Positions 1-7,434 of a DNA stretch of 17,035 nt are shown one piece after another. The position numbers and the translations under genes are program-made. The notes under the pieces are model-generated. The model ran no database searches, had not been told where the DNA came from, and was given only the letters and a program-made list of their open reading frames with translations. The stretch covers positions 1 through 17,035 of the forward strand of contig JAIPFN010000117.1 in the NCBI GenBank assembly GCA_021736615.1, read 5' to 3'. The DNA is from Phycisphaerae bacterium (GTDB lineage Bacteria > Planctomycetota > Phycisphaerae > Sedimentisphaerales > Anaerohalosphaeraceae). The number at the start of each line of letters is the position of its first letter. Position 1 is the stretch's first letter.

Positions 1-1010
1 CTGACAGTAACAGCATTGAAATCCGCTATGACCCCAGGGGCAACCGTATTTATAAGGGTATCCGCGACTCTGAAGGCGATATTATCAAAGAACGCAAATA
101 TATTGTTGACATAGTGGGCAAGCTGCCTGTAATATTGTGTGAGATCGATCCGAATAACAGTTCTTTGACAAACAAATATTACTACGCCAATAGCCAGATA
201 CTCGCCCAGGACGCAGCCTACCTGACAGACCCTAACGACCCGAACAGCACAGACTATAACAGGTATTACTACCTCCACGACCGGCTCGGCAGCATAAGAC
301 AGGTAGTCGATTGTAATGCATTAACGGTTGCGACATATACGTATAATCCCTACGGCGAAGACTTCGTAGAAGACTGCAACGATGTAAGCATATACAACCC
401 CTTCAAATACACCGGCCAGTGGTATGACGCGGAAATCGCACAGTATTACCTAAGAGCAAGACAATACGACCCACAGATGATGAGGTTTACGGGGAGGGAT
501 CCAGTCAAAGGGGACTTCAATAGTCCCTTAACTTTGCATGCTTATTTGTATTGTAGGAATGATTCGCTTAATAAACTTGATCCAACTGGTGAAGCTGCAA
601 AAAACGTTGCAGGAGCTCTACTTGTGGGGACGGCTGTTTATTCTGAAACTATAAATATGGCTACATATGCTGTGGGTTCAGGCAATTATGATTTTCTTGA
701 TATGGCTATTGTAATGCTTGGGGTAAATCCGGCTATCATGTATATGGGATTCATGGAAGGTGCAGGATTGCCTAATACGATAAGTGCAGTAGTTAATGAT
801 CAAATATCTGGTTTTGCATCCGATCTTATTGGCGGATACAAAATGACAGAGATTGCTGCTTTGGCGATGTCCCCTGGGGCTTATTTCATGTTTCAATGGA
901 CAATAGGTATGTCCCGTATTAATTATGGAATCACTACTGACGAAATGAATGAGTTTAATGAGTGGAATAATCCATCTCCTCCGCCAGGCCAATATAGGGC
1001 TGGGTCTTGA
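1..1010 (+). CDS. RHS/YD-repeat protein, C-terminal part (5' end outside window)
   Basis: The frame is open from base 3 to the TGA at 1008-1010, so the gene begins upstream of the window; the internal GTG at 114 is not the true start. The visible part carries YD-repeat/RHS signatures: RYDPRGNR near bases 27-50, then the RHS-associated core with YYLHDRLGSIRQV, YNPYGE, KYTGQWYD, YYLRARQYDPQMMRFTGRDP and a closing NKLDPTG ending at about base 590. RHS proteins form a large shell enclosing a C-terminal toxin or variable tip. The ~139 residues after DPTG (bases 591-1007) are the variable tip. It is rich in Gly, Ala and Met, has hydrophobic stretches and matches no toxin family I recognise. Base composition becomes visibly more AT-rich from about base 520-590 on, as is usual for exchangeable tips. 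A toxin role is inference. Some planctomycete RHS proteins may be adhesins or surface proteins instead. Confidence 0.9.
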   Translation, partial: DSNSIEIRYDPRGNRIYKGIRDSEGDIIKERKYIVDIVGKLPVILCEIDPNNSSLTNKYYYANSQILAQDAAYLTDPNDPNSTDYNRYYYLHDRLGSIRQVVDCNALTVATYTYNPYGEDFVEDCNDVSIYNPFKYTGQWYDAEIAQYYLRARQYDPQMMRFTGRDPVKGDFNSPLTLHAYLYCRNDSLNKLDPTGEAAKNVAGALLVGTAVYSETINMATYAVGSGNYDFLDMAIVMLGVNPAIMYMGFMEGAGLPNTISAVVNDQISGFASDLIGGYKMTEIAALAMSPGAYFMFQWTIGMSRINYGITTDEMNEFNEWNNPSPPPGQYRAGS

Positions 1011-1028
1011 TTATTGTAGGAATATAAA

Positions 1029-1517
1029 ATGTTATATCTTTTTTCAATACTTATTGTGATGTTTACCGAATGTTATTTGTCATACAGGTGGTTCTTTATT
1101 TATTTTCAATACGGAATACCTATTTACCGCAAGCGTTTAAGCGACAGGACTTCTTTTTTATCAGAAATAGATAATAGTCAACTCAACAGTGCTTCAGAGT
1201 CATTTGTTCTTAATTTTGTATCTCCACTGGTTTTCAAAAAAAATGCTGAAGTGCAATGGATGTTTCGTCAGAAGTCTTTTAGGACTGCTGTGATGCACGG
1301 GAAACTCTTTATTGATCAAGAAGATAACAATATATATTTAGTGAGCTATATAAACTGGTGGATTTTGCTTATGGCAGGAATAGCTATCCATATATCACTT
1401 AAAGATAAGAAGCTTTTCTTTTTAATATTTGTATTTATTACATTCATGCTTTACTATTTCCTTGAAAAGAAAATGTATGATAGGCTTATTCAGTATTTAT
1501 CAGAGGGGGAATTATAG
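1029..1517 (+). CDS. Small AT-rich membrane protein, candidate immunity partner of the RHS tip
   Basis: This 162-residue protein is of no family I recognise. AGGA at 1018-1021 lies 7 bases before the ATG, a good ribosome binding site, and the gene starts 18 bases after the RHS stop, so the two are probably co-transcribed. Residues 1-25 form a hydrophobic N-terminal helix. Two further membrane segments are near residues 108-124 and 128-145, separated by a few charged residues. The middle (about 30-105) is polar and probably lies on one side of the membrane. The gene is strongly AT-rich, like the RHS tip before it. A small gene of this kind directly after an exchangeable RHS tip is where cognate immunity genes lie in known RHS loci, and a membrane immunity protein would fit a tip acting at the membrane. 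This role rests on position only. Confidence 0.7.
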   Translation: MLYLFSILIVMFTECYLSYRWFFIYFQYGIPIYRKRLSDRTSFLSEIDNSQLNSASESFVLNFVSPLVFKKNAEVQWMFRQKSFRTAVMHGKLFIDQEDNNIYLVSYINWWILLMAGIAIHISLKDKKLFFLIFVFITFMLYYFLEKKMYDRLIQYLSEGEL

Positions 1518-1518
1518 A

Positions 1519-1650
1519 GAAAAATTAAAGCGGAAATTAGCCGGTCAGACAACGCATTTCGGTTACAACAGCGACCTTAAAACGTCTATCGGCAATGATT
1601 CACTAGCGTGGAACCTTGACGGTAATCTGGATAAGCTTTTTAATTATAGA
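1519..1650 (+). pseudogene. Remnant of a second RHS core
   Basis: After the stop of the small membrane gene, a frame carried by codons at 1519 onward encodes HFGYNSDLKTSIGNDSLAW followed by NLDGNLDKL. This resembles YD-repeat text (the 'TSIG-D-L-W-DGNL' pattern). It has no start codon or ribosome site of its own, and similarity fades around base 1645, where a tRNA-like sequence takes over. Base composition rises back to that of the RHS core. Displaced core fragments behind tip/immunity cassettes are a known result of RHS tip exchange, and I infer that origin here. The alternative is a chance YD-like peptide, which the length of the match makes unlikely. Confidence 0.55.
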
Positions 1651-1662
1651 TGCAAAAAAAAG

Positions 1663-1722
1663 ATAGAGCGAGTCGTACTGCTTGCGGATAGGAAGTCGCT
1701 GGTTCAAGTCCAGTATCGCCCA
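1663..1722 (+). tRNA. tRNA 3'-half-like fragment (anticodon not assignable)
   Basis: Bases 1698-1714 form a complete T-arm: stem GCTGG, seven-base loop TTCAAGT, stem CCAGT, containing the B-box consensus GGTTCAAGTCC. It is followed by a seven-base acceptor 3' strand ATCGCCC (1715-1721) and a discriminator A at 1722, with no encoded CCA. TAGAGCG at 1664-1670 resembles the 3' side of a D-arm. The matching acceptor 5' strand GGGCGAT is absent upstream, and no proper anticodon stem and seven-base loop can be drawn, so a functional tRNA is unlikely. It reads as the 3' part of a tRNA gene joined to foreign sequence, as left by integrases that use tRNA 3' ends as attachment sites. Confidence 0.5.
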
Positions 1723-1729
1723 TATTGAT

Positions 1730-1769
1730 AAACCCTTGTAGGTTAACAGCTTACAAGGGTTTTTCTTTT
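1730..1769 (+). terminator. Strong rho-independent terminator
   Basis: AAACCCTTGTA (1730-1740) pairs perfectly with TACAAGGGTTT (1752-1762) around an 11-base loop, and the 3' arm runs into a T-rich tract (TTTTTCTTTT). It lies just after the tRNA-like sequence and would end transcription coming from the RHS/immunity side. The stem is symmetrical, but the T tract is on the plus strand only. Confidence 0.8.
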
Positions 1770-1939
1770 GGTTTTCCTCCTGTTTTTACCTCTCGAATTC
1801 TCCCCAGCGGTAATATAGCGTCAGTGACAACCTTGTTTTAAGTGCCAGGTGAGTTGGGAGTGAGGTGAACTGAAATTCCCTTATTCTATCTTTCACAAAA
1901 ATTCTTAAAGAGAAATGAACAACTTTACAAAACAACAGT

Positions 1940-1959
1940 ATATTACGATATTGTAATAT
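1940..1959 (+). promoter_or_regulatory. Near-perfect palindrome, probable ArsR-family operator
   Basis: ATATTAC (1940-1946) is the exact inverted partner of GTAATAT (1953-1959), and the six bases between them are also mostly symmetrical: 18 of 20 positions are self-complementary. It lies 24 bases before the ATG of the ArsR-type gene at 1984. AT-rich 12-2-12-like palindromes overlapping the promoter are the usual binding sites of ArsR-family dimers, so autoregulation is likely. I see no convincing -35/-10 pair around it. Confidence 0.65.
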
Positions 1960-1983
1960 GTCGTTATGATGGAGATGTTTAAT

Positions 1984-2265
1984 ATGAATGATTCTACTGC
2001 TGAACATGTAGCCAATGTCTTAAAAGCTATAGCACATCCTGTTCGCCTGAAGATTATAGCGCAATTGGCATCAGGGGAAAAATGTGTCAGCGAGATTGTA
2101 GATGCTGTCGAAGGAAAACAGTCAATCACCAGTCAGCAATTAAACATGATGAAGGATAAAGGTGTTCTCAGTTGCAGGAAAGATGGTGCGAAGGTCTATT
2201 ACAAAATCGAGAATACTAATGTCCTTAAGCTGTTGTCCTGTATCAATGAACACTGTGATAGATAA
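1984..2265 (+). CDS. ArsR-family winged-helix transcriptional regulator
   Basis: A 93-residue protein of normal ArsR length. GGAG at 1971-1974 lies 9 bases before the ATG at 1984, whereas the ATG at 1966 has no ribosome site, so the shorter start is preferred. LKAIAHPVRLKIIAQLASGE (residues 13-32) is the classic ArsR opening. A recognition helix with SITSQQLNMMKDKGVL follows near 47-62, then the wing with KDGAKVYYKI. Such proteins are dimeric repressors that release DNA when metals, sulfur species or redox changes are sensed. The usual CVCDL metal motif is replaced by KCVSEI with a single Cys34; Cys64, Cys86 and Cys91 are the other cysteines, so thiol or metal sensing is plausible but the ligand is unknown. 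The downstream iron-sulfur membrane protein is the obvious target. Confidence 0.9.
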   Translation: MNDSTAEHVANVLKAIAHPVRLKIIAQLASGEKCVSEIVDAVEGKQSITSQQLNMMKDKGVLSCRKDGAKVYYKIENTNVLKLLSCINEHCDR

Positions 2266-2328
2266 TTGTCTCAATAAAAATTTTGTAAAATAATCTAATC
2301 TGTCAATTTCTAACAAAGGGTAAGTTCA

Positions 2329-3477
2329 ATGACGCGTTTAATAATTTCTTTTTTGATAGTTGCAATTCTTGTTGTTTCAGGTTCACTCATCTCCAGTCGT
2401 TTATGGTCAGGAAAAGCAGAATACATCCCTGAAGATACTGAAATCATTCTTCAGGATGATATGACAGTTGCTGAATTTGGCAAGGCTAATAACCTTGACA
2501 GAAAAGTCTTAAAAAGCATCTTTGGTTTACAATCTCCATCAGACCTTCAGAATAAAGTTGCAGATTTTGGGATAAGTGCCGAGCAACTTAACAAGAAAGT
2601 CAATCAATCCGTAGCTATCCAGACCGAACATGCCACAAAAAACTGGTTTAAAATCCCCCTCAAAGGTGGTCTGTGGATAGCCTTTTTGAGTATTGTTTTT
2701 GTGCTACTTAGAAAAGGAAAAATCACTGCTCGCAGCCGTAAGATTATCTATATAACTGCGATTGTCTTATTTGGAGTGTTTTTAGGGAGTGACCCAAGCC
2801 CTATGGGAACAGTCAAAGATGCTGTGGTATTATTTGGTTCTAAAGGAGTTATCTTTCCTCCACGTTTGATAGCATTTGGTGTTTTTATGTTGATGGTGAT
2901 TGTTGCCAATAAATTTATATGCTCATGGGGATGCCAGCTTGGAACGCTACAGGATTTGATTTTCAGATTGAATCGAAATTCTAAAGATACAAAGGGATTG
3001 ATTGGGCAAATCAAAGTCCCCTTTGTTATCTCAAATTCTATTAGAATATTGTTCTTTATTGCATTGACTGCAGTTGCGTTCTTATGGGCAACGGATATCG
3101 TTGAGCATATTGACCCATTCAAAATATTCAAACCGAAAGTTATTGGTTTTATTGGCGGAGCGTTTATTGCATTGATTTTAATTGCCGGCCTGTTCATATA
3201 CAGACCATGGTGTCATTTCTTCTGCCCATTTGGTCTGGTTAGTTGGATTGCAGAGAAGGTTAGTATTTTCAAGATTCAGGTGGATTATGATAAATGTATT
3301 TCATGTCAGGCTTGCTCAAAGGCATGTCCTACGAATGTAATGAATACTATTTTAAAACAGAACGGTATTACCCCTGATTGTTTTTCCTGTGGAACCTGCA
3401 TTGAAACATGTCCTGAAAAAGCAATCTCTTTTAAAACAGGAAAAAGGCAACCTCCTCCTGAAGGGAAATTTGAATAA
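2329..3477 (+). CDS. Membrane-bound polyferredoxin, NapH/NosR/MauN-like 4Fe-4S protein
   Basis: 382 residues. A membrane helix (5-23) is followed by an extra-membrane region (about 28-105, with a helical segment starting TVAEFGKANNLDRKV), then about five more membrane segments (112-127, 138-153, 178-196, 237-255, 270-291). CSWGC (198-202) and CHFFCP (295-300) correspond to the cysteine motifs at the membrane edge in the NapH/NosR group. The C-terminal domain has two 4Fe-4S motifs, C323-C326-C329-C333 and C351-C354-C357-C361. Family members move electrons between quinols or soluble donors and periplasmic or cytoplasmic reductases. No catalytic subunit is encoded nearby, so the partner is unknown. 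The gene lies 63 bases after the ArsR stop and is probably co-transcribed with it. GGG at 2319-2321 is a weak ribosome site. Confidence 0.85.
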   Translation: MTRLIISFLIVAILVVSGSLISSRLWSGKAEYIPEDTEIILQDDMTVAEFGKANNLDRKVLKSIFGLQSPSDLQNKVADFGISAEQLNKKVNQSVAIQTEHATKNWFKIPLKGGLWIAFLSIVFVLLRKGKITARSRKIIYITAIVLFGVFLGSDPSPMGTVKDAVVLFGSKGVIFPPRLIAFGVFMLMVIVANKFICSWGCQLGTLQDLIFRLNRNSKDTKGLIGQIKVPFVISNSIRILFFIALTAVAFLWATDIVEHIDPFKIFKPKVIGFIGGAFIALILIAGLFIYRPWCHFFCPFGLVSWIAEKVSIFKIQVDYDKCISCQACSKACPTNVMNTILKQNGITPDCFSCGTCIETCPEKAISFKTGKRQPPPEGKFE

Positions 3478-3485
3478 AATCTACG

Positions 3486-3519
3486 AACAGGCTGTTGTCC
3501 CCACTTGCTACAGCCTGTT
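3486..3519 (+). terminator. Inverted repeat, possible terminator of the ArsR/polyferredoxin unit
   Basis: AACAGGCTGT (3486-3495) pairs perfectly with ACAGCCTGTT (3510-3519) around a 14-base loop, starting 9 bases after the polyferredoxin stop. The 3' side continues TCTCCCCC rather than a T run, so intrinsic termination would be weak. It may instead stabilise the mRNA end. Confidence 0.5.
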
Positions 3520-3756
3520 TCTCCCCCTCGGGAAAATACCAACCCTTGGGCATGGTAGATGTTACATAGATGGAACTATAATCAATCTGGGACAAATCTG
3601 AGTGGTCCAGTGGGGAGAGAGGACCATATGCCTGAATTTTCATGATTCTAACTGGCCTTGTTATACTTAACGGCTTAATTTCATCTACTGAACAGATATA
3701 ATAATGCATTCAGGTAAGCATTTTATTTAAGAAAAAAAAGGTTATAGAAAATGTGC

Positions 3757-3785
3757 TTGTATAACTTGACAAGTATAATTATAAT
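3757..3785 (+). promoter_or_regulatory. Sigma-70-type promoter of the hybrid histidine kinase with overlapping inverted repeat
   Basis: TTGTAT at 3757-3762 and TATAAT at 3780-3785 are separated by 17 bases, a good match to the housekeeping consensus, about 72 bases upstream of the kinase ATG at 3857. An inverted repeat, CTTGT (3756-3760) and ACAAG (3769-3773), covers the -35 box and spacer and could be a repressor site. A second TATAAT at 3774-3779 has no matching -35. Confidence 0.5.
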
Positions 3786-3856
3786 CTTTCTTACTTGTGA
3801 CTGATATAACATTGCTGTTTTCATTGCCTGAAACTCGGATATAAAAGGAGTTCTTT

Positions 3857-6800
3857 ATGGTTGAATCTAATAAAACTTCTCATAAGACAGCGCAAGATAT
3901 AGTGGAAGAAATACAGGATCTTAGGCAAATCATAGCTGGCTTAGAATCGGATGATTCTGATTTGGAAGAACTCAAAGAGCAACTTCGCCAGAAAATCAAA
4001 GATCATAAGCAGGACGAGGAGGAGATTGCACTAGAACGAAACAAACTCAACTCAATACTGGGGGCTATGCAAAGCGGTGTAACCATTATGGATTTGGATT
4101 ACACTCTTACTTATCAAAATGATTTCATAACTAAGATATATGGAGATCGAACAGGAGAAAAGTGCTATCATGTATTTGAAGGGAATGAGCAGATATGTGA
4201 GGGTTGTCCCGTAGAATTAGCGTTTAAAGATGGGCAATCTCATACTTCTGTAAGACAAGTTGTGTCTCCATCAGGAGAAACGACTTATTGGCAGAACACA
4301 GCCAATCCAGTTAAAGATGCAGACGGCAACATTGTTTCATGCGTTGAGGTTAACACAAACATCACGGAGAATAAGAAAGCGGAAGAGGCACTTCGGAAAA
4401 GTGAAGAGCATTTCAGGCTTCTATATGATAGGTCTCCACTGGGGTATCAATCACTGGACGCAGATGGCAATATCATTGAAGTTAACCCAGCCTGGCTATC
4501 TCTTTTAGGCTACGAGAAGGAAGAGGTCATTGGGCGATCGTTTGCAGATTTCCTGTCAAGTGGTTATCCCGAATTCTTCAAAGAACGTTTTCCCTGTTTT
4601 AAAGCTTCTGGGGAGGCTTGTTCAGTACCTTTTGTAATGGTCAGTAAGGATGGCAGAGATATTGACGTAGATATCGATGGCAAGATTGGCTGCAATCCTG
4701 ATGGAAGCTTCAAGCAAACTCACTGTATAGTACGAGATGTTAGTAAACGCAAGAAAGCGGAGAAGGAACTATGGGAGAGTGAGAGAAGGTATCGGGTACT
4801 GGTCGAAGGTACTGAGAGCTTAGTTACCCGAGTGGACAATGAAGGGAAGTTTATTTATGTCAATCAGGCTTCAAGGAAATTCTTTGGTTTAGAGCCTGAA
4901 GAATGCATTGGTTTGTCATCATTTGATTTCATACACCCTGATGACCGAGAAAGCACCAAGCAAGCTTTTGAAACTTGGGTTTGTGATAATACCGAAGACA
5001 TTGTAATCGAAAATCGCCAGGTGAGCAGAACTGGAGAAGTTCGGGATGTGCTATGGACGTGCAATATTATTTTTGATGAATCTGGGCAGGTAGTTGGGGT
5101 AGACAATATTGCACAAGACATTACCGAACGCAAGAAGGCAGAAGAAGCATTAGAAATGGAAAGTTATCGTCTGGCGAAAGCTCAGGAAATCGGAAGCATC
5201 GGTACCTGGGAAATGGATATCCTCAAAAACAAACTTTCCTGGACAAAAGAAAATCATAATATTTTTGGAATTCCAGACGGAACCGATATGACATATGAAA
5301 CTTTCATGCAGTGCGTCCATCCTGATGACAGGGAATATGTAAATGCTGAGTGGATGGCTGGTGTTGATGGCAAGCCTTATGATATTGAACATCGTATTGT
5401 AGTAAATGGTAAAATAAAATGGGTAAGAGAAAAAGCTGAATTGATATTTGATGATGACGGTAAAGCCATTCGGGCTGTTGGAGTCACTCAGGATATCACC
5501 GAACGCAAGCGGGCTGAAGAAGAACTAAGTTTAAGATTAGAATTTGAAAATCTCATTTCAAGGATCTCTGCAGATTTCATTAATATTCCTTTACAAGATA
5601 TCGAAGATGGAATAGACCGCACGCTAGGCTTAGTCGGAACATTTATTAATGCCGACAGATGCTATGTTTTCGAATTTGATAAAGATCAAAAATATGTCAG
5701 TAACACTTATGAATGGTGCGGTCAAGGAATTGCGCCTGAAATGCAAAATTTAGAAAATATTGAAATAGATAAGGAACTTCCCTTTTTTTCTAAAATAATC
5801 AGGAAAAAGGAAGCTTTCCATGTTCCCTCTGTGGAAGATCTGCCCACCGAAGCAATACTTGAAAAGGGGCATTTTAAAGCTCAGAATATCCAGGCACTTG
5901 TAGTGACCCCAATGATTTCTCAAAATAATATTATTGGATTTGTTGGTTTTGATTCTGTAACGGGGGGAAGGGAATGGCAAAGGGACAGCATGCTTCTTTT
6001 AAGAAGTGTCGGAGTAGTAATTGCAAACATATTAGAAAAAAAGAAAGCAGAAGAAAAACTAAGAGAAGCAAAGCATGAGGCAGAATCTGCAAGCATTGCC
6101 AAGAGCCAGTTTCTTGCGAATATGAGTCATGAAATTCGAACACCAATGAATGTAATCACAGGTTTTGCGAATTTATTAGGCTCTGAAGAGGACCCAAATG
6201 AACGAAAAAGTTATGTTGATATAATTCAGAAATCCAGCAAATCCCTGCTTAGAATTATCGATGAAATATTAGACGTTTCCAGAATAGAGGCAGGGAAATT
6301 TGAAATCAAGATAGAAGATTGCTCTCTAAGCAAATTACTTGATGGTGTTGAAGTAATGATGCGGCCTCTGGTCAAGGATAAGGGTTTGCAGTTTGATATT
6401 TTCCGTTCTACCACTCTGCCCAGCATTATAAGTACCGACTGTGGTCGTGTTCGTCAGTGTCTTATTAATCTTATTAACAATGCAATCAAATTTACGAAAG
6501 AAGGTTATGTTCATCTGAAGGTTTCTATGGAGGAAAAACAGGATAAACCGTTTATTAGATTTGATGTTGAAGATACAGGCATGGGTGTGCCGCGAAATGA
6601 GCAGGAGACTATATTTGAAACGTTCACACAAGTAGATGGTAGTTATGCTCGGCAGTATGGCGGTACTGGACTTGGGTTGTCGATTACCAGTCAAATCGCT
6701 GGTCTGCTTGGGGGCGATATTTTTCTTACCAGTGAAGAAGGTAAGGGTTCGGTCTTTTCACTGTTAATCCCGGCAGGTTCTATTTCAGAGTCATTAGTGA

Positions 6801-7246
6801 AGTTAAGCAGTAATGAGCAAGTTGAAGATGAGACTGTTATGCCTGAGTCAACACATGATATCCAGTTCTCGGGCAAGATTGTAGTAGCCGAAGATGATAA
6901 AGGCTGTCAGGTACTAATCGGAAAACTTCTCAAAAAGTTAGGATTTGATATTGTTTTTGCTGATAACGGCAAAGAGGTAGTTGAGAAAATTCTTCAGGAA
7001 TCTTTTGACTTAATACTGATGGATATCCAGATGCCCTATATGACTGGTTTTGAAGCTACAAAAGTTTTGAGGGAGAAGGGGGTAAGAACACCAATCGTTG
7101 CTCTTACTGCCCATGCTATGGAAGGAGACAGGGAAAAATGCCTGGAAGCTGGATGTGATGACTATCTATCAAAACCTATCGAAACGGATGAATTGAGAAG
7201 AGTCCTTAAGAAATTTGTCGGGGCTAATTCGGATATAATGGCTTAG
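3857..7246 (+). CDS. Hybrid sensor histidine kinase (4 PAS, GAF, HisKA, HATPase, receiver)
   Basis: 1129 residues, with AAGGAG about 7 bases before the ATG. An N-terminal charged coiled coil (about 10-65) precedes PAS1 (66-170), PAS2 (183-300), PAS3 (308-425) and PAS4 (435-550), each ending in a linker of the DITERKKAEE type. A GAF domain follows (about 565-730), then HisKA with phospho-acceptor His758 in SHEIRTP, and HATPase with N-box NLINNAIKF (871-879), G1 DTGMG (906-910) and G2 GGTGLGL (935-941). A receiver (about 1006-1122) has acidic Asp1013/Asp1014, acceptor Asp1056, Thr1084 and Lys1106. All key residues are present, so it should be active. There is no membrane segment, so it is cytoplasmic. 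PAS1 carries Cys103, Cys114 and Cys117 in a CX10CXXCP arrangement. There is no separate response regulator or output domain nearby, so its phosphorelay partner is encoded elsewhere. Confidence 0.95.
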   Translation: MVESNKTSHKTAQDIVEEIQDLRQIIAGLESDDSDLEELKEQLRQKIKDHKQDEEEIALERNKLNSILGAMQSGVTIMDLDYTLTYQNDFITKIYGDRTGEKCYHVFEGNEQICEGCPVELAFKDGQSHTSVRQVVSPSGETTYWQNTANPVKDADGNIVSCVEVNTNITENKKAEEALRKSEEHFRLLYDRSPLGYQSLDADGNIIEVNPAWLSLLGYEKEEVIGRSFADFLSSGYPEFFKERFPCFKASGEACSVPFVMVSKDGRDIDVDIDGKIGCNPDGSFKQTHCIVRDVSKRKKAEKELWESERRYRVLVEGTESLVTRVDNEGKFIYVNQASRKFFGLEPEECIGLSSFDFIHPDDRESTKQAFETWVCDNTEDIVIENRQVSRTGEVRDVLWTCNIIFDESGQVVGVDNIAQDITERKKAEEALEMESYRLAKAQEIGSIGTWEMDILKNKLSWTKENHNIFGIPDGTDMTYETFMQCVHPDDREYVNAEWMAGVDGKPYDIEHRIVVNGKIKWVREKAELIFDDDGKAIRAVGVTQDITERKRAEEELSLRLEFENLISRISADFINIPLQDIEDGIDRTLGLVGTFINADRCYVFEFDKDQKYVSNTYEWCGQGIAPEMQNLENIEIDKELPFFSKIIRKKEAFHVPSVEDLPTEAILEKGHFKAQNIQALVVTPMISQNNIIGFVGFDSVTGGREWQRDSMLLLRSVGVVIANILEKKKAEEKLREAKHEAESASIAKSQFLANMSHEIRTPMNVITGFANLLGSEEDPNERKSYVDIIQKSSKSLLRIIDEILDVSRIEAGKFEIKIEDCSLSKLLDGVEVMMRPLVKDKGLQFDIFRSTTLPSIISTDCGRVRQCLINLINNAIKFTKEGYVHLKVSMEEKQDKPFIRFDVEDTGMGVPRNEQETIFETFTQVDGSYARQYGGTGLGLSITSQIAGLLGGDIFLTSEEGKGSVFSLLIPAGSISESLVKLSSNEQVEDETVMPESTHDIQFSGKIVVAEDDKGCQVLIGKLLKKLGFDIVFADNGKEVVEKILQESFDLILMDIQMPYMTGFEATKVLREKGVRTPIVALTAHAMEGDREKCLEAGCDDYLSKPIETDELRRVLKKFVGANSDIMA

Positions 7247-7248
7247 TT

Positions 7249-7431
7249 CTACCCCATCAACCTATCGAGTCCTTCAGCAGCTTTCTTCTTGTTCTCATCT
7301 ATCGAATTGACATAGAATTTCATGCTAGTGACCACGGAGGAATGCCCCATCAAATCTTTCAGCGTGTTATTTAGTCCTATTGTCAATACCCCATTCTTTA
7401 AACAGTTGTAATTGGAGAGTCTAACACATTC
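7249..7431 (-). pseudogene. Tyrosine recombinase/integrase, C-terminal stump
   Basis: On the minus strand the frame ending at the TAG complement (7249-7251) encodes about 60 residues. The last 40 or so read LKDLMGHSSVVTSMKFY and then VNSIDENKKKAAEGLDRLMG. This is the end of a phage-type tyrosine recombinase: the LMGHSS box with the last catalytic His and the nucleophile Tyr in MKFY are both present. The catalytic Arg boxes (including HDLR) and the whole N-terminal core-binding domain are missing; the frame is closed upstream by an in-frame stop at 7432-7434, and similarity is lost before about 7390. It ends 2 bases from the histidine kinase stop, tail to tail. It cannot be active and marks a past integration or excision event. 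Confidence 0.8.
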
Positions 7432-7434
7432 TTA

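Larger units (their letters stand above)
3478..3856. other. Intergenic region with two hairpins and a promoter
   Basis: I see no convincing gene. A minus-strand 92-codon frame at 3431-3709 has no ribosome site and runs into the polyferredoxin gene. Contents: an inverted repeat at 3486-3519 (listed as a possible terminator), a second one with TGGTCC at 3603-3608 pairing GGACCA at 3621-3626 around 12 bases, then a very AT-rich stretch (3720-3790) that holds the histidine kinase promoter. Confidence 0.6.

Noticed and set aside
1663..1722. Intact functional tRNA gene
   Set aside because: T-arm and acceptor 3' strand are good, but the acceptor 5' strand and a proper anticodon arm are missing.
3431..3709. 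Minus-strand 92-codon frame after the polyferredoxin gene
   Set aside because: No ribosome site, overlaps the end of the polyferredoxin gene, contains both hairpins of the intergenic region, and no family resemblance.
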